NCBI GenBank assembly: GCA_016271365.2
Contig: CM057453.1
Span: 503,415,001 to 503,479,000 of the forward strand
Source of the DNA: Neoceratodus forsteri
Lineage: Eukaryota; Chordata; Ceratodontiformes; Ceratodontidae
Direction: 5' to 3'
Length of the DNA: 64,000 bases
Below are positions 11,863 to 21,639 of this stretch, in pieces. Below the pieces are notes generated by a model. It searched no databases. It was not told where the DNA came from and saw nothing but the letters and a program-made list of their open reading frames with translations. The stretch's first letter is position 1. Each line of letters starts with the position of its first letter. Made by a program: the position numbers and the translations under genes.

Positions 11863-13496
11863 ACTTTGCTAACCATATGCTGGGTGTTTAACATTCATTT
11901 TACTCAACAAGTTTCATCAAATTATGCTGATATGTCTGAACATCCACACCATAAACCAAAAATTGTAATGTATTTCTCTGTCCCTGTGTCTAGCAAGGTT
12001 TCACATACTAGTTTGTTTTCCATGCTTTACCAGCTCCCCAAAAAACTTTTGCTTTTCATTTTGCAATTAAAATGCCCGTGTTGAATTTGTTTATCTTCAA
12101 AGCTGCCAACTTAGTAGTTTCACTTTGGCATTTCAAAGTATCTGTAATATTAGCTGTGGACATCTCTTGAGGCAGACAAGACAGAGGTACCGCAGCACTT
12201 TCAATTGGCTCACATTCCTTTTCAATTCTTGACCCAGACTTTTTTATCCTCCTATGGCCTGGGCACCCACTCCTTCAAGCACCCACAAGGCTCACCCACA
12301 AATGCCTGCTGGACTCATCCTGCACTGCTGGACCTAACGTCAATCCCCCAAATCCACTATTGGCTAGAGATTCTGACTTATTCCTATTGAATGGCTCTCC
12401 TGTTGTCACCAGAAGAGAAGCACTTAGATCAACTTGCCAGTGGTGGGTTAGTAGGCCAGCTGACTTGGGGGCCTAGTGGCATGGGAGGGGCTGCCAGAGG
12501 GTCCATGATCTAGCATCCCTGGTGCCATTTCTTTTTCACTTTTGGGGTCCCACACTCACCACCCATGTGTGGGTTAATATGCGGTGTCCCTGTGTGGTCA
12601 CCCACGTCGCCAAGAGCACTTCTGCAATGTCACCACCAAGAGCCACTAGACAAGTGAAGCTGCACCACCCAGCCTCCAGGAGGGAAGAGTCCAAAGAATG
12701 CTCTGAATTCCTCCTTGCTGGGCTCTGCTCCTGGTATCTGAGCTCAGGGCATGAACTTGGGTTGCCAGCATGCCAGAGAAATGTTCCCATTGCTCAGAGC
12801 CATTGAGTCCATGTCATGCCAAATCAGTTCCCCTCATCTGTCTGTGCATGCACTTTATTTGGTGATGCATGCGCAATTGTTGCCACTGTCCAATGGAAAC
12901 CAAATCTGCATGGCATATATGCCAGATTGGTTCCCATTGCGATATTGATTTCCGGTCTATTTGTCAGTTGCGCATGGTTACAATGTGCAATGGTGTCAGC
13001 TTCAGTATTCTTGCTTGAAGATGAGGATGAGTGGCACTGAAATTAAACAGCAGAGTAAATGACTATTCCCTGAAGAAAATCAAGTTGCCCTTACTTCTCC
13101 AGCTCATTAATATTTTTGTCCCATTTTTTAAAGACTGGTGGCTTCAACTTGGACATCTGTAGTGTGGTGGAACCTAGGTAAAAGGAAACTTTTGCTCAGG
13201 GGAGTATTCCTTTGCTTTGATGTACAATGGTGTATTGTCATAACGTTTATTAATAATAGATAAAAAAACAGTACTGTCCTTGCATATTCCTGATGTCTGG
13301 TATGGCAGATTTTTGCACAGGATTAAAAAATGTACATAACACTGCACAAAATATTACCTAGGAAATAAGAAAAATACAAGTGAAAGTGAATTGTTAAGTA
13401 AGTTTTTTACCCAGTTAAGATACAACATTGTGAATTCAATGGGGGTTATTCTTGTACCCATTTTTACAGATAGATATTTTTTTTGTATGCAATAAT
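11863..13496. other. No gene recognised
   Basis: About 1.6 kb with no protein family visible. The GC-richer part at 12400-12900 could be the body of another SINE-like insertion, but no head, tail or target duplication was identified. Confidence 0.4.
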
Positions 13497-13588
13497 AGCT
13501 CAGTGTTAAGTGAGTAAGTGGCTGTGTTGGTGTTTGAACCTGGGGCTCCTGAGACTCAGCCTGTGCTCTAAGCAATAGACCATGCAGT
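13497..13588 (-). mobile_element. tRNA-derived SINE fragment (minus strand)
   Basis: The minus strand shows a tRNA-like head: an A-box-like TATTGCTTAGAGCA, then CCCAGGTTCAAACACC as a B box about 35 bp later, then CAGCCACTTACTCACTTAAC, which resembles the region after the head in MIR/CORE-SINEs. It directly abuts a CR1 3' end at 13589. Confidence 0.6.
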
Positions 13589-13800
13589 CTCATAGAAACA
13601 TGGAATATGTCAGCAGAAAAGGACCGCTTGGCCCACCCAGTCCTCCCAGATGGTTCCTTCCTGATATGTCTCTGCAGGCCATGACTGGTCTCCAGCAACC
13701 CTCCCTTCTCCCTGACTATTTAGTAATATTCCCCAATCTCTGTCCCATGCATGAGTGAAGCACCTTACTGTTTTCACCACTACTTCCACTGGCAGTCTTT
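13589..13800 (-). mobile_element. CR1 3' end (minus strand), short
   Basis: The plus-strand text ATAGAAACATGGAATATGTC followed by GGCCCACCCAGTCCTCCC is the reverse complement of the CR1 3'UTR seen elsewhere in the window. Upstream on the minus strand a short remnant corresponds to the VVDAWN...FKHAWDR segment of the CR1 C-terminus. It is cut off at 13800 by a second CR1. Confidence 0.75.
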
Positions 13801-14290
13801 TAGAAACAGAGAAACATAGACACTAATGGCAGAAAAGGACCAAAGGTCCATCCAGTCTGCCTGAGTTCCCTATTTAGCCCTGGGCCTACTGTTCCTCCCA
13901 GCTCCTAGCCCTTCCCATCCACCCTCCATTCTCCTCCCCAATTCTGACACCCTAAGCAACAACTATACTCCAGTAGTCCACCACTGTTTCAGAGAAGTAG
14001 TACTTCCTCACATCCCTCCTAAACTCCCCCTTCCAGCTTCATCACATGCCCTCTGGTCCTGGTGCTCTTTCTTATATGAACAAGACTCCCCTCCTGTACT
14101 CTATTAAACCCCATGAAGTACTTGTAGGCCTCTGTCATGTTCCTGCTTGCTCTCCTCTCTTCCAGGGTGTACATATTGAGATCCCTCAGTCTCTCCTCAT
14201 AGGGCTTATGATGCAGCCCCTGCACCATTTTAGTTGCCCTCCTATGGATTGCCTCCACTGTGTCTATTTCCTTTCTGAGGTGTGTCCGCA
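13801..14290 (-). mobile_element. CR1 fragment (minus strand) with C-terminal ORF2 remnant
   Basis: The minus strand reads through the CR1 C-terminal motifs: VEAIHRRATKMVQGLHHK, YEERLRDLNMYTLEERR, and then TRTRGHVMKLEGG. The 3'UTR ends in GAAACATAGACACTAATGGC (plus-strand orientation). A frameshift separates the RATKM block from the FFF block. It lies directly behind another CR1 tail in the same orientation. That could be a tandem insertion into a favoured site or one element with an internal break; the two complete 3' ends favour two insertions. Confidence 0.8.
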
Positions 14291-14683
14291 ATAGATTATG
14301 ATTCAAACTGGTGACTTGGTGGTTGCTGGGAGAGAAAGAAGTCTTGGTCACCATTACAGAAAGTGGAAACCATTGCTTTATACAGTATTTATAACAAATG
14401 ACATCGTACATCCTTCGCAGAGTAACTCTATTACAGGATTCTACTGTTGGCTGAGAACTTGACCAGTTTTGCACAAATGACATGTCTGTTATTGAGAAAT
14501 TATGTGAAAACCCAATTTACAGAAAAGTGATTTGGTCTGTAAAATAATTTCTTGATCCATGTAATGTAATGTGTACCCAATTAATCTTCAAGTGTGTTAC
14601 TTTATTTACACACCCATCGTATGACAGTAGCTGGAGTGCTGCTGATAAACCTAGTGCTTGTTTACTGATCATCATGCTACTGT

Positions 14684-14900
14684 TTTTTTTTGAAAATTAA
14701 CTTTATTAAAATTTTAAAAGAATGAATACAGTCGCATCAGTTCAACATTAAACAAGACATTTGCTCAGTATTTTGCATATCATATGATCATGAATCCATT
14801 GTACCAGTTATCTTCGACTTGTCTGCAAGATGGTATTTTTCAAATAAACAAGTCAAAAACAGCCAATGACTGACTAATAACCAGAACTAAACTAAACTTC
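14684..14900 (-). mobile_element. Possible retroposed 3' end with poly(A) signal
   Basis: A T run at 14684-14692 is followed by TTAACTTTATTAAAATTTTA. On the minus strand this is an AATAAAG-type polyadenylation signal just before an A run. This could be the tail of an L1 or an L1-mobilised sequence. No coding remnant identifies it. Confidence 0.35.
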
Positions 14901-14992
14901 AGAACCATTCTGTAAATAACTAAACTAGAGGGGAAAAAAATAAAACTTCTGCTGACTGTTGGCTATGATGTAGTTTTATAGAACCACGGATG

Positions 14993-15275
14993 TCCAAAGT
15001 GCTACATTGCAGAATCCAAATAAACATACCCCCAGTAAATCTCATACCAAATGCTAGATTTCTGTGTTACTCCATTTTAAAGTTATGAGCCATTTTGTAA
15101 CCCTGATTTCACTACCTGTTCAAAAAAAGCCTGTTTCAGTGAAGAGCTGCCGATGATGTCATCTGAGGACCTCACAGTCTATTATTTCCTGTCAGCAAGC
15201 TTATAGGACCTGTTTCTCCAAAGTTATAAAGATCATGTGCAATGATTTTTACAAGTAAAACAGGCAGTGCCATTC
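14993..15275 (+). repeat. Left arm of a 280-bp inverted repeat flanking the DIRS-type element
   Basis: It begins CCAAAGTGCTACATTGCAGA and is matched in reverse complement by 20331-20608, with blocks such as CATTTTGTAACCCT, GCCTGTTTCAGTG, AAGCTTATAGGACC and CAAGTAAAACAGGCAG in the same order. A partial further copy lies at 7301. Outside the DIRS-type insert, the two arms enclose only about 680 bp. This fits a DNA element with long terminal inverted repeats, but no target duplication was found. Confidence 0.8.
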
Positions 15276-15399
15276 AAAAAACATTGATATACAAACTACA
15301 TGAGTTTCAGGTTTTGTAACAAAGTTGATTCCACAGTAGAAGCATGCTGTGGAGTGATTTAATGCGCTTGTAACATGGTAAGTGCAGAAACAGGGAGAT

Positions 15400-15610
15400 C
15401 TTATCTGTGTCAGTCTTCACCATTCATCACCTTTGGGTATAGCGCCGGAAATCATGACCCCACAGGAGCTCTTTTATCTTTTTTGGATGGTCGGAGTCGA
15501 TGCACCATCGGCACCGCCCTCAAGGCCGATGCACTGCGTGGCGCTCACGGGTTGGCAGTTAGGTGTCATCGACCCTGCCCTCCCACCAGTTCTTTGTCTC
15601 CTGCTGTAGA
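15400..15610 (+). repeat. DIRS-type left inverted terminal repeat
   Basis: This terminus runs from ATCTTATCTGTGTCAGTC into CTTCACCATTCATCACC. It is matched by the right terminus in reverse complement at about 85 percent by eye. The exact outer boundary is set from the internal complementary region, whose second half stops matching at TTATCT. Confidence 0.8.
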
Positions 15611-16419
15611 GGTCTCACCTCATGGAAGCTCTACTCGTAAGAGGCCTGCTGTTGCATCGAAGCCTTCGGCTCCATTATCTCTCAACGCTGAGTCCGTCGA
15701 CTCCAGTATCCTATATTTTCCTAATATTTTCCTGCTGGTTCCGCTGTCCGCCACCACTCGATGTCACCTGGTAAGACTGTTCCTTTTCCTTTATTAGTGA
15801 CGTCGAGTCTTGTTTTGGTTGTTTTGTCCATAGGTCATATCTCTGTCAGGGGGCAAGAAAAATTCTAAGATGGGATGGCCCCCTATGTGTCGGTGCCTGC
15901 GAAGCCATAAGTACTCCGTCACCGACCAGCATAACTGTTGTCTTGTGTATCTTGGCCCACTACACAGATTCGTGCAATGCCTGCTTCTCCATGGACCGTT
16001 GTGTCATCGAACAATGCACATGGAAAGTTGGATGAGCTCCACCGACTTTCGGGGGATGGGTGCGCACTCATCAGGCTAAGCCACGGTCTCTCAGCCTTTC
16101 CTCTGGGTCCCCTCCCAGTTCTATAAGGACTGCGGAGGAGGGGGCTTCTGCTACTAGTAGCCTCATTGTTGCAGAAACCCCTTCTGTGGTGCAGGGGGCC
16201 CAGTCCGTTCCCCTTGGGGGACGGGCGGGAGCCACCACTTTGCTTGTCGCCCCTTCGGGGGCAAGGCACCCTGGTGTTGCTTCCCTGGCTCAGAAGGCCT
16301 GGCTGGTACCATCCTCAATGCTGTCTGTCTGCGCTGTTTGGGCCCGCCGTGCCATTCGCTGCGGCACCGCGGGCCCTGATGAAGGCCATCGGTGCCAGTC
16401 TGTCACTTGGCACCGTCTC

Positions 16420-16800
16420 TGCTGTCGTCACCATTCACAGCACCAGTGGTGCTGATGGCATCATGGGAGGCTCTACAGTGCCATCCTTCATTGTTTCTTG
16501 CCTCGGCACCATTCACGGTGCCGTGGTTGAGAATGGTGCCGTGTCCAGCTCTGGTGCTGCTTGTGGTACCGAGTGAGGACACAGCGCTGAGGGGGTTTCC
16601 AATCTTGGTGCCATTCACAGCACCAAGAGCATGGTCAGAGCCATCATTGGCACCAACTCTGGCCTCAGCACCGCTTGCAGTGCCATGGGTCAGGACGGCA
16701 CTATGACAGGCCCTGGCCCTGATACTGCTGCCGTGCACAGCGCCATGTCTTCTTTGTGCACCATTCGTGGTACGGTTGAGGTCCTCAGTGCCGACTCTGG
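16420..16800 (+). repeat. Repeated GGTGCC...GGCACC dyads in the DIRS-type element
   Basis: Imperfect 18-bp dyads of the form GGTGCCATTCACAGCACC recur near 16428, 16505, 16607, 16732 and 16757, with spacers of variable length. Each can form a small hairpin. In the plus-strand frames they encode a low-complexity Ala/Pro/Val or Gly/Ala/Thr pattern. Low-complexity sequence ahead of the capsid region is plausible for a DIRS gag, but the reading frame is not intact. Confidence 0.6.
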
Positions 16801-17755
16801 TGCAGTCACTCGATAGGGTGCCACATTCAGTTGGGATGGCAGCGGGCGTCCACGTACGGTCTGGCACAGGACTTCGGTCTCCACCTCCTCGGAGGCAGAA
16901 TCGGACTCTGGGTCAGATAGGCAGTCTGACTCTTTGAAGTTGGCTGCTCACATGGACACCTTGGTAGTGTCCTTGACAGACCAGAGCCAGCCCCCCTCTG
17001 AGAAGCGGATAGTTGCTCCCAGGTCCAGGATCAGGGGTGCTGACCAGCAGGCAGTGGTGCAGGCCACCATTGCTCTGTAGCCTGGCCTTGGAGGGTTTTC
17101 TGACCCCTCAGTGGTGGTACCCCCTCAGGTAGTGTGCCTGGATTGCCCAACTTTAGGGCCAATTGGAGCACCCACAGGAGGGGAGGGTGCTGTTCCCTGG
17201 ATAGCTCCTTCGGAGGCTGACCAGGGTTGCCAGCTGCCTAGGCTGACTTTTTCGAGGAGAAGGGCTCTTTCAGACTCTAAGGGGTCGAGGGGTAGGGGTT
17301 TGTTATGGCAACCCTTTTCTGGGACCCATCCAGGTTCTGGAAGGAGTCGTAGTGTGGATCTCCGCCCTTCCTTTTTGGTTTCCTCGAGAGGGCCCCCTCC
17401 TTTGGAGGTAGGGAACCATCCTTCTGGACATTCACCACCCTGGTCACCTCACAAGGGGGATTCTTCAGGGCGCAGCCTAGGCAGTTCCAGTATGGTTGAC
17501 AAGCTGTTGGCTGTTGAGTTTTCTGGAGCTCCCTCTTCCCTTGGGGCTCCTGGTGTGCTCTCTAGCCCAGGCAGAGGACAGTTGATTCCTGTTGTCGGCT
17601 CTGCCCCCTCTCCTCTGCCACCTTCTCCTGCTCTCCCAGGTATTCTTGGTCTCTTGGGAGCAGTTCAGAGCTGTGGCTGCTCGATTTTCCTCTTATGTTA
17701 GGGCCATGGACAGACAGGTTTTTCAACCTCCCCTGAGCAGCCAACCTCTGAACCT

Positions 17756-18548
17756 TTGAGGACCTCCGACTCCTCATCCTCCTCTTCAGGAGGTGATGAA
17801 CTGTCTGTCCACATCTCCCCAGCTGCTGATCTCACTGAGTATCAGCGTTTTCTCGTGAGGATGTTGGAGGACCTGCATATCACCCCACCCACTCAGCACA
17901 ATTCGGAGCATCTGACTCATGCCTTTTTGGGTGATTTTAGTGCAGACACTCTTGTAGTGCCCCCTCATCCTGCTCCCTTTTGGGAGGCGTTGATGCACTT
18001 CTGGTAGAGACCCTTTTTCAGAGTTCCAGCCCCTAGTGATCACCACCAGAGGTATTGTGCCCCCCCCAGAGTCTCCAGGTAGTCTGCCTCATCCTAGCTC
18101 AGGATTGATGCAACTGGATATTCCTGATGGGTTTCACACTCTTCACCATGACCGGCCCCCAGATGCAGACTCCATGGATTTTGACTTCTGGGGTAGGAGG
18201 ACTTTTTACTTGGCACAGTTGCTTCTCTCTATATCTGCTCATCAGGCCCACTACGCTACCTATGACAGGTTCCTGTGGTCCAGGCTAGGTCAACTTGTAG
18301 CCTCGATGCCTGACACGGAGGAAACCAGACAAGCCATTGCACTCTTTGCACGTAGCATGGAGCTAGCAAGGCACCAAGCAAGGGTATCTTACGACACCAA
18401 TGAGGTAGCATCCAGGGTCCTAGGAACAGCGATCTGCACTAGGCGGATGGCATGGCTGCATCTCTCTCAGTTGTCACCCATGGCCTGGCGTAGGGTGATT
18501 TCCTCCGCTTACCAGAGAACCTACCTTTTCTCCCATAGGGTGAGATGA
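17756..18548 (+). pseudogene. DIRS-type gag (capsid-like) remnant
   Basis: Two open pieces in different frames make up the remnant. The first (17756-18007) is Ser-rich, then has YQRFLVRMLEDLHI and ends in a Trp stop. The second (18036-18548) has FYLAQLLLS, YDRFLWSRLGQLVASMP, an ARSMELARHQARVSYDTNE helix, then RVLGTAICTRRMAWLHLSQL. The spacing of YDR-LW, the AR-rich helix, and RR-AWL followed by a Leu-rich turn is the pattern that I associate with vertebrate DIRS gag proteins. The family call rests on this pattern and on the DIRS-type termini around it. A stop and a frameshift near 18008-18036 make it non-functional. Confidence 0.6.
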
Positions 18549-18738
18549 CGACTGTTGGGCCAACTTCCTACCACCTCCAGGGGTCCCCGTCTCACGCTTC
18601 CCACTCTCGGGCCTCTCCAGACCCGTGAAGTTTCTCTCTCTCTCTCTCTCTCTCTCCTTCTTGGTGTGCTACCCACTGAGAGCTAAGGAACTTAGTCCCT
18701 TAGGGCTAAGGCCCCCTTCGGGGGGGGCTCAGCACTCA

Positions 18739-18833
18739 TCCAAAGGTGATGAATGGTGAAGATTGACAGAGATAAGATAAGAAAATTACATACCTACCTT
18801 AATTCTGATCTTTCTGTGTATCTTCACCATTCA
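18739..18833 (+). repeat. DIRS internal complementary region
   Basis: The first half (TCCAAAGGTGATGAATGGTG onward) is the reverse complement of the left tip. The second half (ACCTTAATTCTGATCTTTCTG, then CTTCACCATTCATCAC) is the reverse complement of the right tip. The two tips therefore appear joined back to back, as expected if this region templates closure of the circular intermediate. A (TC)n run (18631-18656) lies just upstream. Confidence 0.85.
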
Positions 18834-19554
18834 TCACAATTCCACCCTCCATCCCCCTGGGGCCTCAGTCTCTGGGTCCCCCTCACTCTCTGTGCCCTCT
18901 CCTCCACCTCCCTCCTTTCTGTTGGTCAGGAGTGGGGTGACCTTGGGCGCATAGGGGGACGTTTTTCTCTAGGGGGAGAGTGGTCAGAATGGGGGGGCAC
19001 TCCTTCCTCAGTGCCTCGGCTCCACCCCCCCGGGGTTGGGGTTGGTAGTTGCCCTCTTTTCTGTTCTCTCTCCTCTTCTCCCCATCAGCTATACTTTGAT
19101 TTCCTTGTCCTTTGGACACAACCTCAATTTAATTTAAGAAACTAGTTTTCTTATACCAAATATTTGATTGGGGGGGGATTCCCTGTATCCTGTCTTTTCT
19201 TCCAGAATAGCCAATTCTGTTTATGTTGGAGTTATTGCCAGTGATTCTGTGCCTTGAATTCTGGCAGTTTAGCCTTCTGGCTACTCCTTCGCAGTTCCTA
19301 TACAATCTGGAGACAGGTCAAGGTTCCACGGTATGTTCCCTTCTCTCCCCCCCCTCACATCCTTACTTCTAAATTCTTTAACCCTCCCTCCTCCTTTTCT
19401 ACTTCCAGAGGTTAGGGCCCCTTCCCAATCCCCTTAGTTTTTCAGCTTATTCTGTCCTCTCAGTTGTTTAATTCTCCTTTTAGTTTGTATATCTTTTCCT
19501 TTGTCTGTCCCTTGGACTTCCTTGTCCTTCCTTCCCAACCCTTTCTTATTCTAT

Positions 19555-19782
19555 GGTGACTCAGAACTGGCAGGAGGGCGGAGTCAATGACACCTAATGG
19601 CCAACCCGTGAGCGCCATGCAGTGTGTTGGCCTCGAGGGCAGCACCGATGGTGCATCGACTCCACCCATCCCAAAAAAAAAAAAAGAGCTCCCGCAGGGT
19701 CATGACCTCTGGCATTATACCCAAAAGTGATGAATGGTGAAGATACACAGAAAGATCAGAATTACGGTAGGTACGTAATTTT
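19555..19782 (-). repeat. DIRS-type right inverted terminal repeat
   Basis: It runs inward from GAAAATTACGTACCTACCGT (minus strand) through CTTCACCATTCATCAC to GGTGTCATTGACTCCGCCC, matching the left terminus. It differs by a longer homopolymer, (A)13 in plus orientation, at about 19674-19686. Confidence 0.8.
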
Positions 19783-19867
19783 CATTTATGCTTTATAAGA
19801 GATTGTAACATGACATCCTATATTAGCAAATACTATAAAACACAGATACAGACACAGATAGAGTGGA

Positions 19868-20146
19868 ATCATCTCTGTTTTTCTGCTGTGTTTGCTGTTT
19901 GGGATTAAGCTACTGTGCATTATGGGAAATGCATATATTTAACTGCATTCTGTGTATTGTGGGTGCAATGGTGAGCAGTCATTCCATTACTGATTACATG
20001 CAGATGTGATCAACATTTCAGAATATGTGTTCATTTTGGCTGACTTACATTTGTGAGCTGGGGAATCATCTCCGTTTTTCTGCTGTATTTGCTGTTTGGG
20101 ATCTGGCTGCTGTGCATTATGGGAAATGCATATATTTAAGTGCACA
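19868..20146 (+). repeat. Tandem duplication of an 85-bp block
   Basis: GCATTATGGGAAATGCATATATTTAA with its preceding TTTTTCTGCTGT...TGTTTGGGAT occurs at 19868-19950 and again at 20062-20146, about 195 bp apart. This is part of the interior of the inverted-repeat element, between the DIRS-type insertion and the right arm. Confidence 0.75.
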
Positions 20147-20330
20147 GGAGATGTCAGCTGTGGTAGTGGTTCCTGCAATTCCCTTTGCTGGCCAACAGAT
20201 GACTGTGAAACACTGCTAGCAGTGCAGCACTGTTTTACAGATCAATTTCCAAATGTACTGAATTGAGCCACTCTGGAAACAACTTTCACAGACCAAGTAA
20301 ACAAAAAGAGCCCACATAGTTGACTGACTG

Positions 20331-20608
20331 GTGCTGCCTGTTTTACTTGTGAAAACCATTGCACGTGATCTTTTACTTTGGAGAAACCGGTCCTATAAGC
20401 TTACTGACAAGGAATACTAGATTGTGAGGTCCCTAGAAGACATCAGCAGCAGCTCGCCACTGAAACAGGCTTTTTTTTGAATAATTAGTGAAATTAGGGT
20501 TACAAAATGGCTAATAACTTTAAAATGAATTAACATAGAAATCTAGTTTTTGGTATGGATTTACTGGGGGATATGCTTATTCTAATTCTGCAATGTAGCA
20601 CTTTTGGC
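20331..20608 (-). repeat. Right arm of the 280-bp inverted repeat
   Basis: This is the reverse complement of 14993-15275, ending GCAATGTAGCACTTTTGG. It is separated from its partner by the DIRS-type element plus about 680 bp of other sequence. Confidence 0.8.
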
Positions 20609-20631
20609 CAGATGGTGTCAATTGTTCTTTT

Positions 20632-20641
20632 GTCAGTGTCA

Positions 20642-20673
<32 letters not shown>

Positions 20674-21057
20674 GCCAGGAGATCAGAGGGCTGTGGGTTC
20701 AGTTCCCACATCTGGCACTTGGGTTAATATCCCAGTACTGACACTGTAGTGCAGCATGAGAGGGGTGCTGCACTTGAGGTGCCGCTTTTGATGAGACGTT
20801 AAACCGAGGTCCCATCTGCCTAGATTGGTGGTAGTTCAGGTGGATGTTAAAGATCCCATGGCAGTTATCGAAAAGAGTAGGGGAATTTCCCCAGTGTCCT
20901 GGCCAGATTTCCCTCATTCACTAAAAATACCACCAACAGCTTAATCTGGTTCAAGGTCAGTTGGCATTCATCTGTATCCCCCTTCCTGGGTCGTGCCTGA
21001 AAATAGACAGGATTTGTCTAGTGCACTTACCAGGTCAACAAATAATAAATAAATAAA
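20632..21057 (+). mobile_element. tRNA-headed SINE with conserved fish/shark-type core (copy 1)
   Basis: The head has an A box (AGTGGCTCAGTAGGTAGCAC) and a B box (GTGGGTTCAGTTCCC, 20694-20708) with tRNA-like spacing. It is followed by a core with GAGACGTTAAACCGAGGTCC, TTAAAGATCCCATGGCA and GTGTCCTGGCC. I recognise this head-core combination from SINEs of sharks (HE1-type) and related fish V-SINE/Meta-SINE families. The tail has GGGTCGTGCCTGAAAATAG and ends in ATAAATAAATAAAC. That tail resembles two LINE-like 3' ends in this window, as expected if a LINE mobilises it. Confidence 0.85.
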
Positions 21058-21330
21058 CAGTACATTGCCATGTCTTTGCGGAGCATGTGAGCAGTCCTGG
21101 AGAGAGAGCCTGTGTAAGTACTGTAAATGTTTTGTTGGTTAACTTTATTGTATCGATGATGTACATGTAAGCAATAATACCCGACATACTCGTATACTGT
21201 GTACTGTTTTGTACTGTATTCTTGTTGATTGCTCTGGTTGTCCATGTAAACAGATCTTTGGCCATGGACTTTTCCCAGATTTTAAATAAACAAAGCAAAA
21301 CAAGTAGGAAGCTTCACCTGGGATCATAGC

Positions 21331-21635
21331 AACGTAGAAACATAGAGATTGTTGGCAGATAAGGAGCGCTAAGCCCATCCATTCTGCCCAATTTTCCTAC
21401 CCTAATTGGCAGCTGATGTCCCTATCTGTTCATTGGCTTAGCCTCTCCCACCTCTAGGGTTCCCCTATGCCTATCCCATGCATGTTTAAATCCTCCCACT
21501 GTTGATGCTCCCTCTACCTCCTGGGGTATGTTATTCCATGCATCCACCACCCTTTCTGTGAAAAAGAACTTCTTCACATTTTCCCTCTTCCTGACCCCTT
21601 CCAATCTCATACCATGCCCCCGTCTCCAATCTCGT
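21331..21635 (-). mobile_element. CR1 3' fragment (minus strand)
   Basis: The minus strand encodes RENVKKFFFTERVVDAWNNI, then PQEV and FKHAWDRHRG, the end of the CR1 ORF2. Its 3'UTR lies at 21331-21420, next to GTAGAAACATAGAG. All upstream domains are missing through 5' truncation. Confidence 0.8.
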
Positions 21636-21639
21636 ATAT

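Larger units (their letters stand above)
15400..19782 (+). mobile_element. DIRS-type retroelement, non-autonomous (gag remnant, no RT or recombinase)
   Basis: The element has inverted termini about 210 bp long: 15400-15610 matches the reverse complement of 19555-19782. Shared blocks include CTTCACCATTCATCAC, GTCGATGCACCATCGG and GGCGCTCACGGGTTGGC. Near the right end, 18739-18833 is complementary to both outer tips joined together. This is the internal complementary region that defines DIRS1-type elements, which replicate through a circle and insert with a tyrosine recombinase. Between the ends lie a Pro/Ser/Ala-rich region and a gag-like capsid remnant, then only about 190 bp before the internal region. 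Complete DIRS elements carry reverse transcriptase, RNase H and recombinase in that interval, so this copy is internally deleted or a non-autonomous form. It sits inside a long inverted-repeat element. Confidence 0.85.

Noticed and set aside
17111..17701. A 196-codon Pro/Ser/Gly-rich open frame as a separate gene
   Set aside because: It lies within the DIRS-type element upstream of the capsid remnant and is best seen as decayed gag or leader sequence.
20632..20710. tRNA gene
   Set aside because: The tRNA-like head is followed directly by a SINE core and tail, and recurs at 49261, so it is a SINE head and not a functional tRNA.
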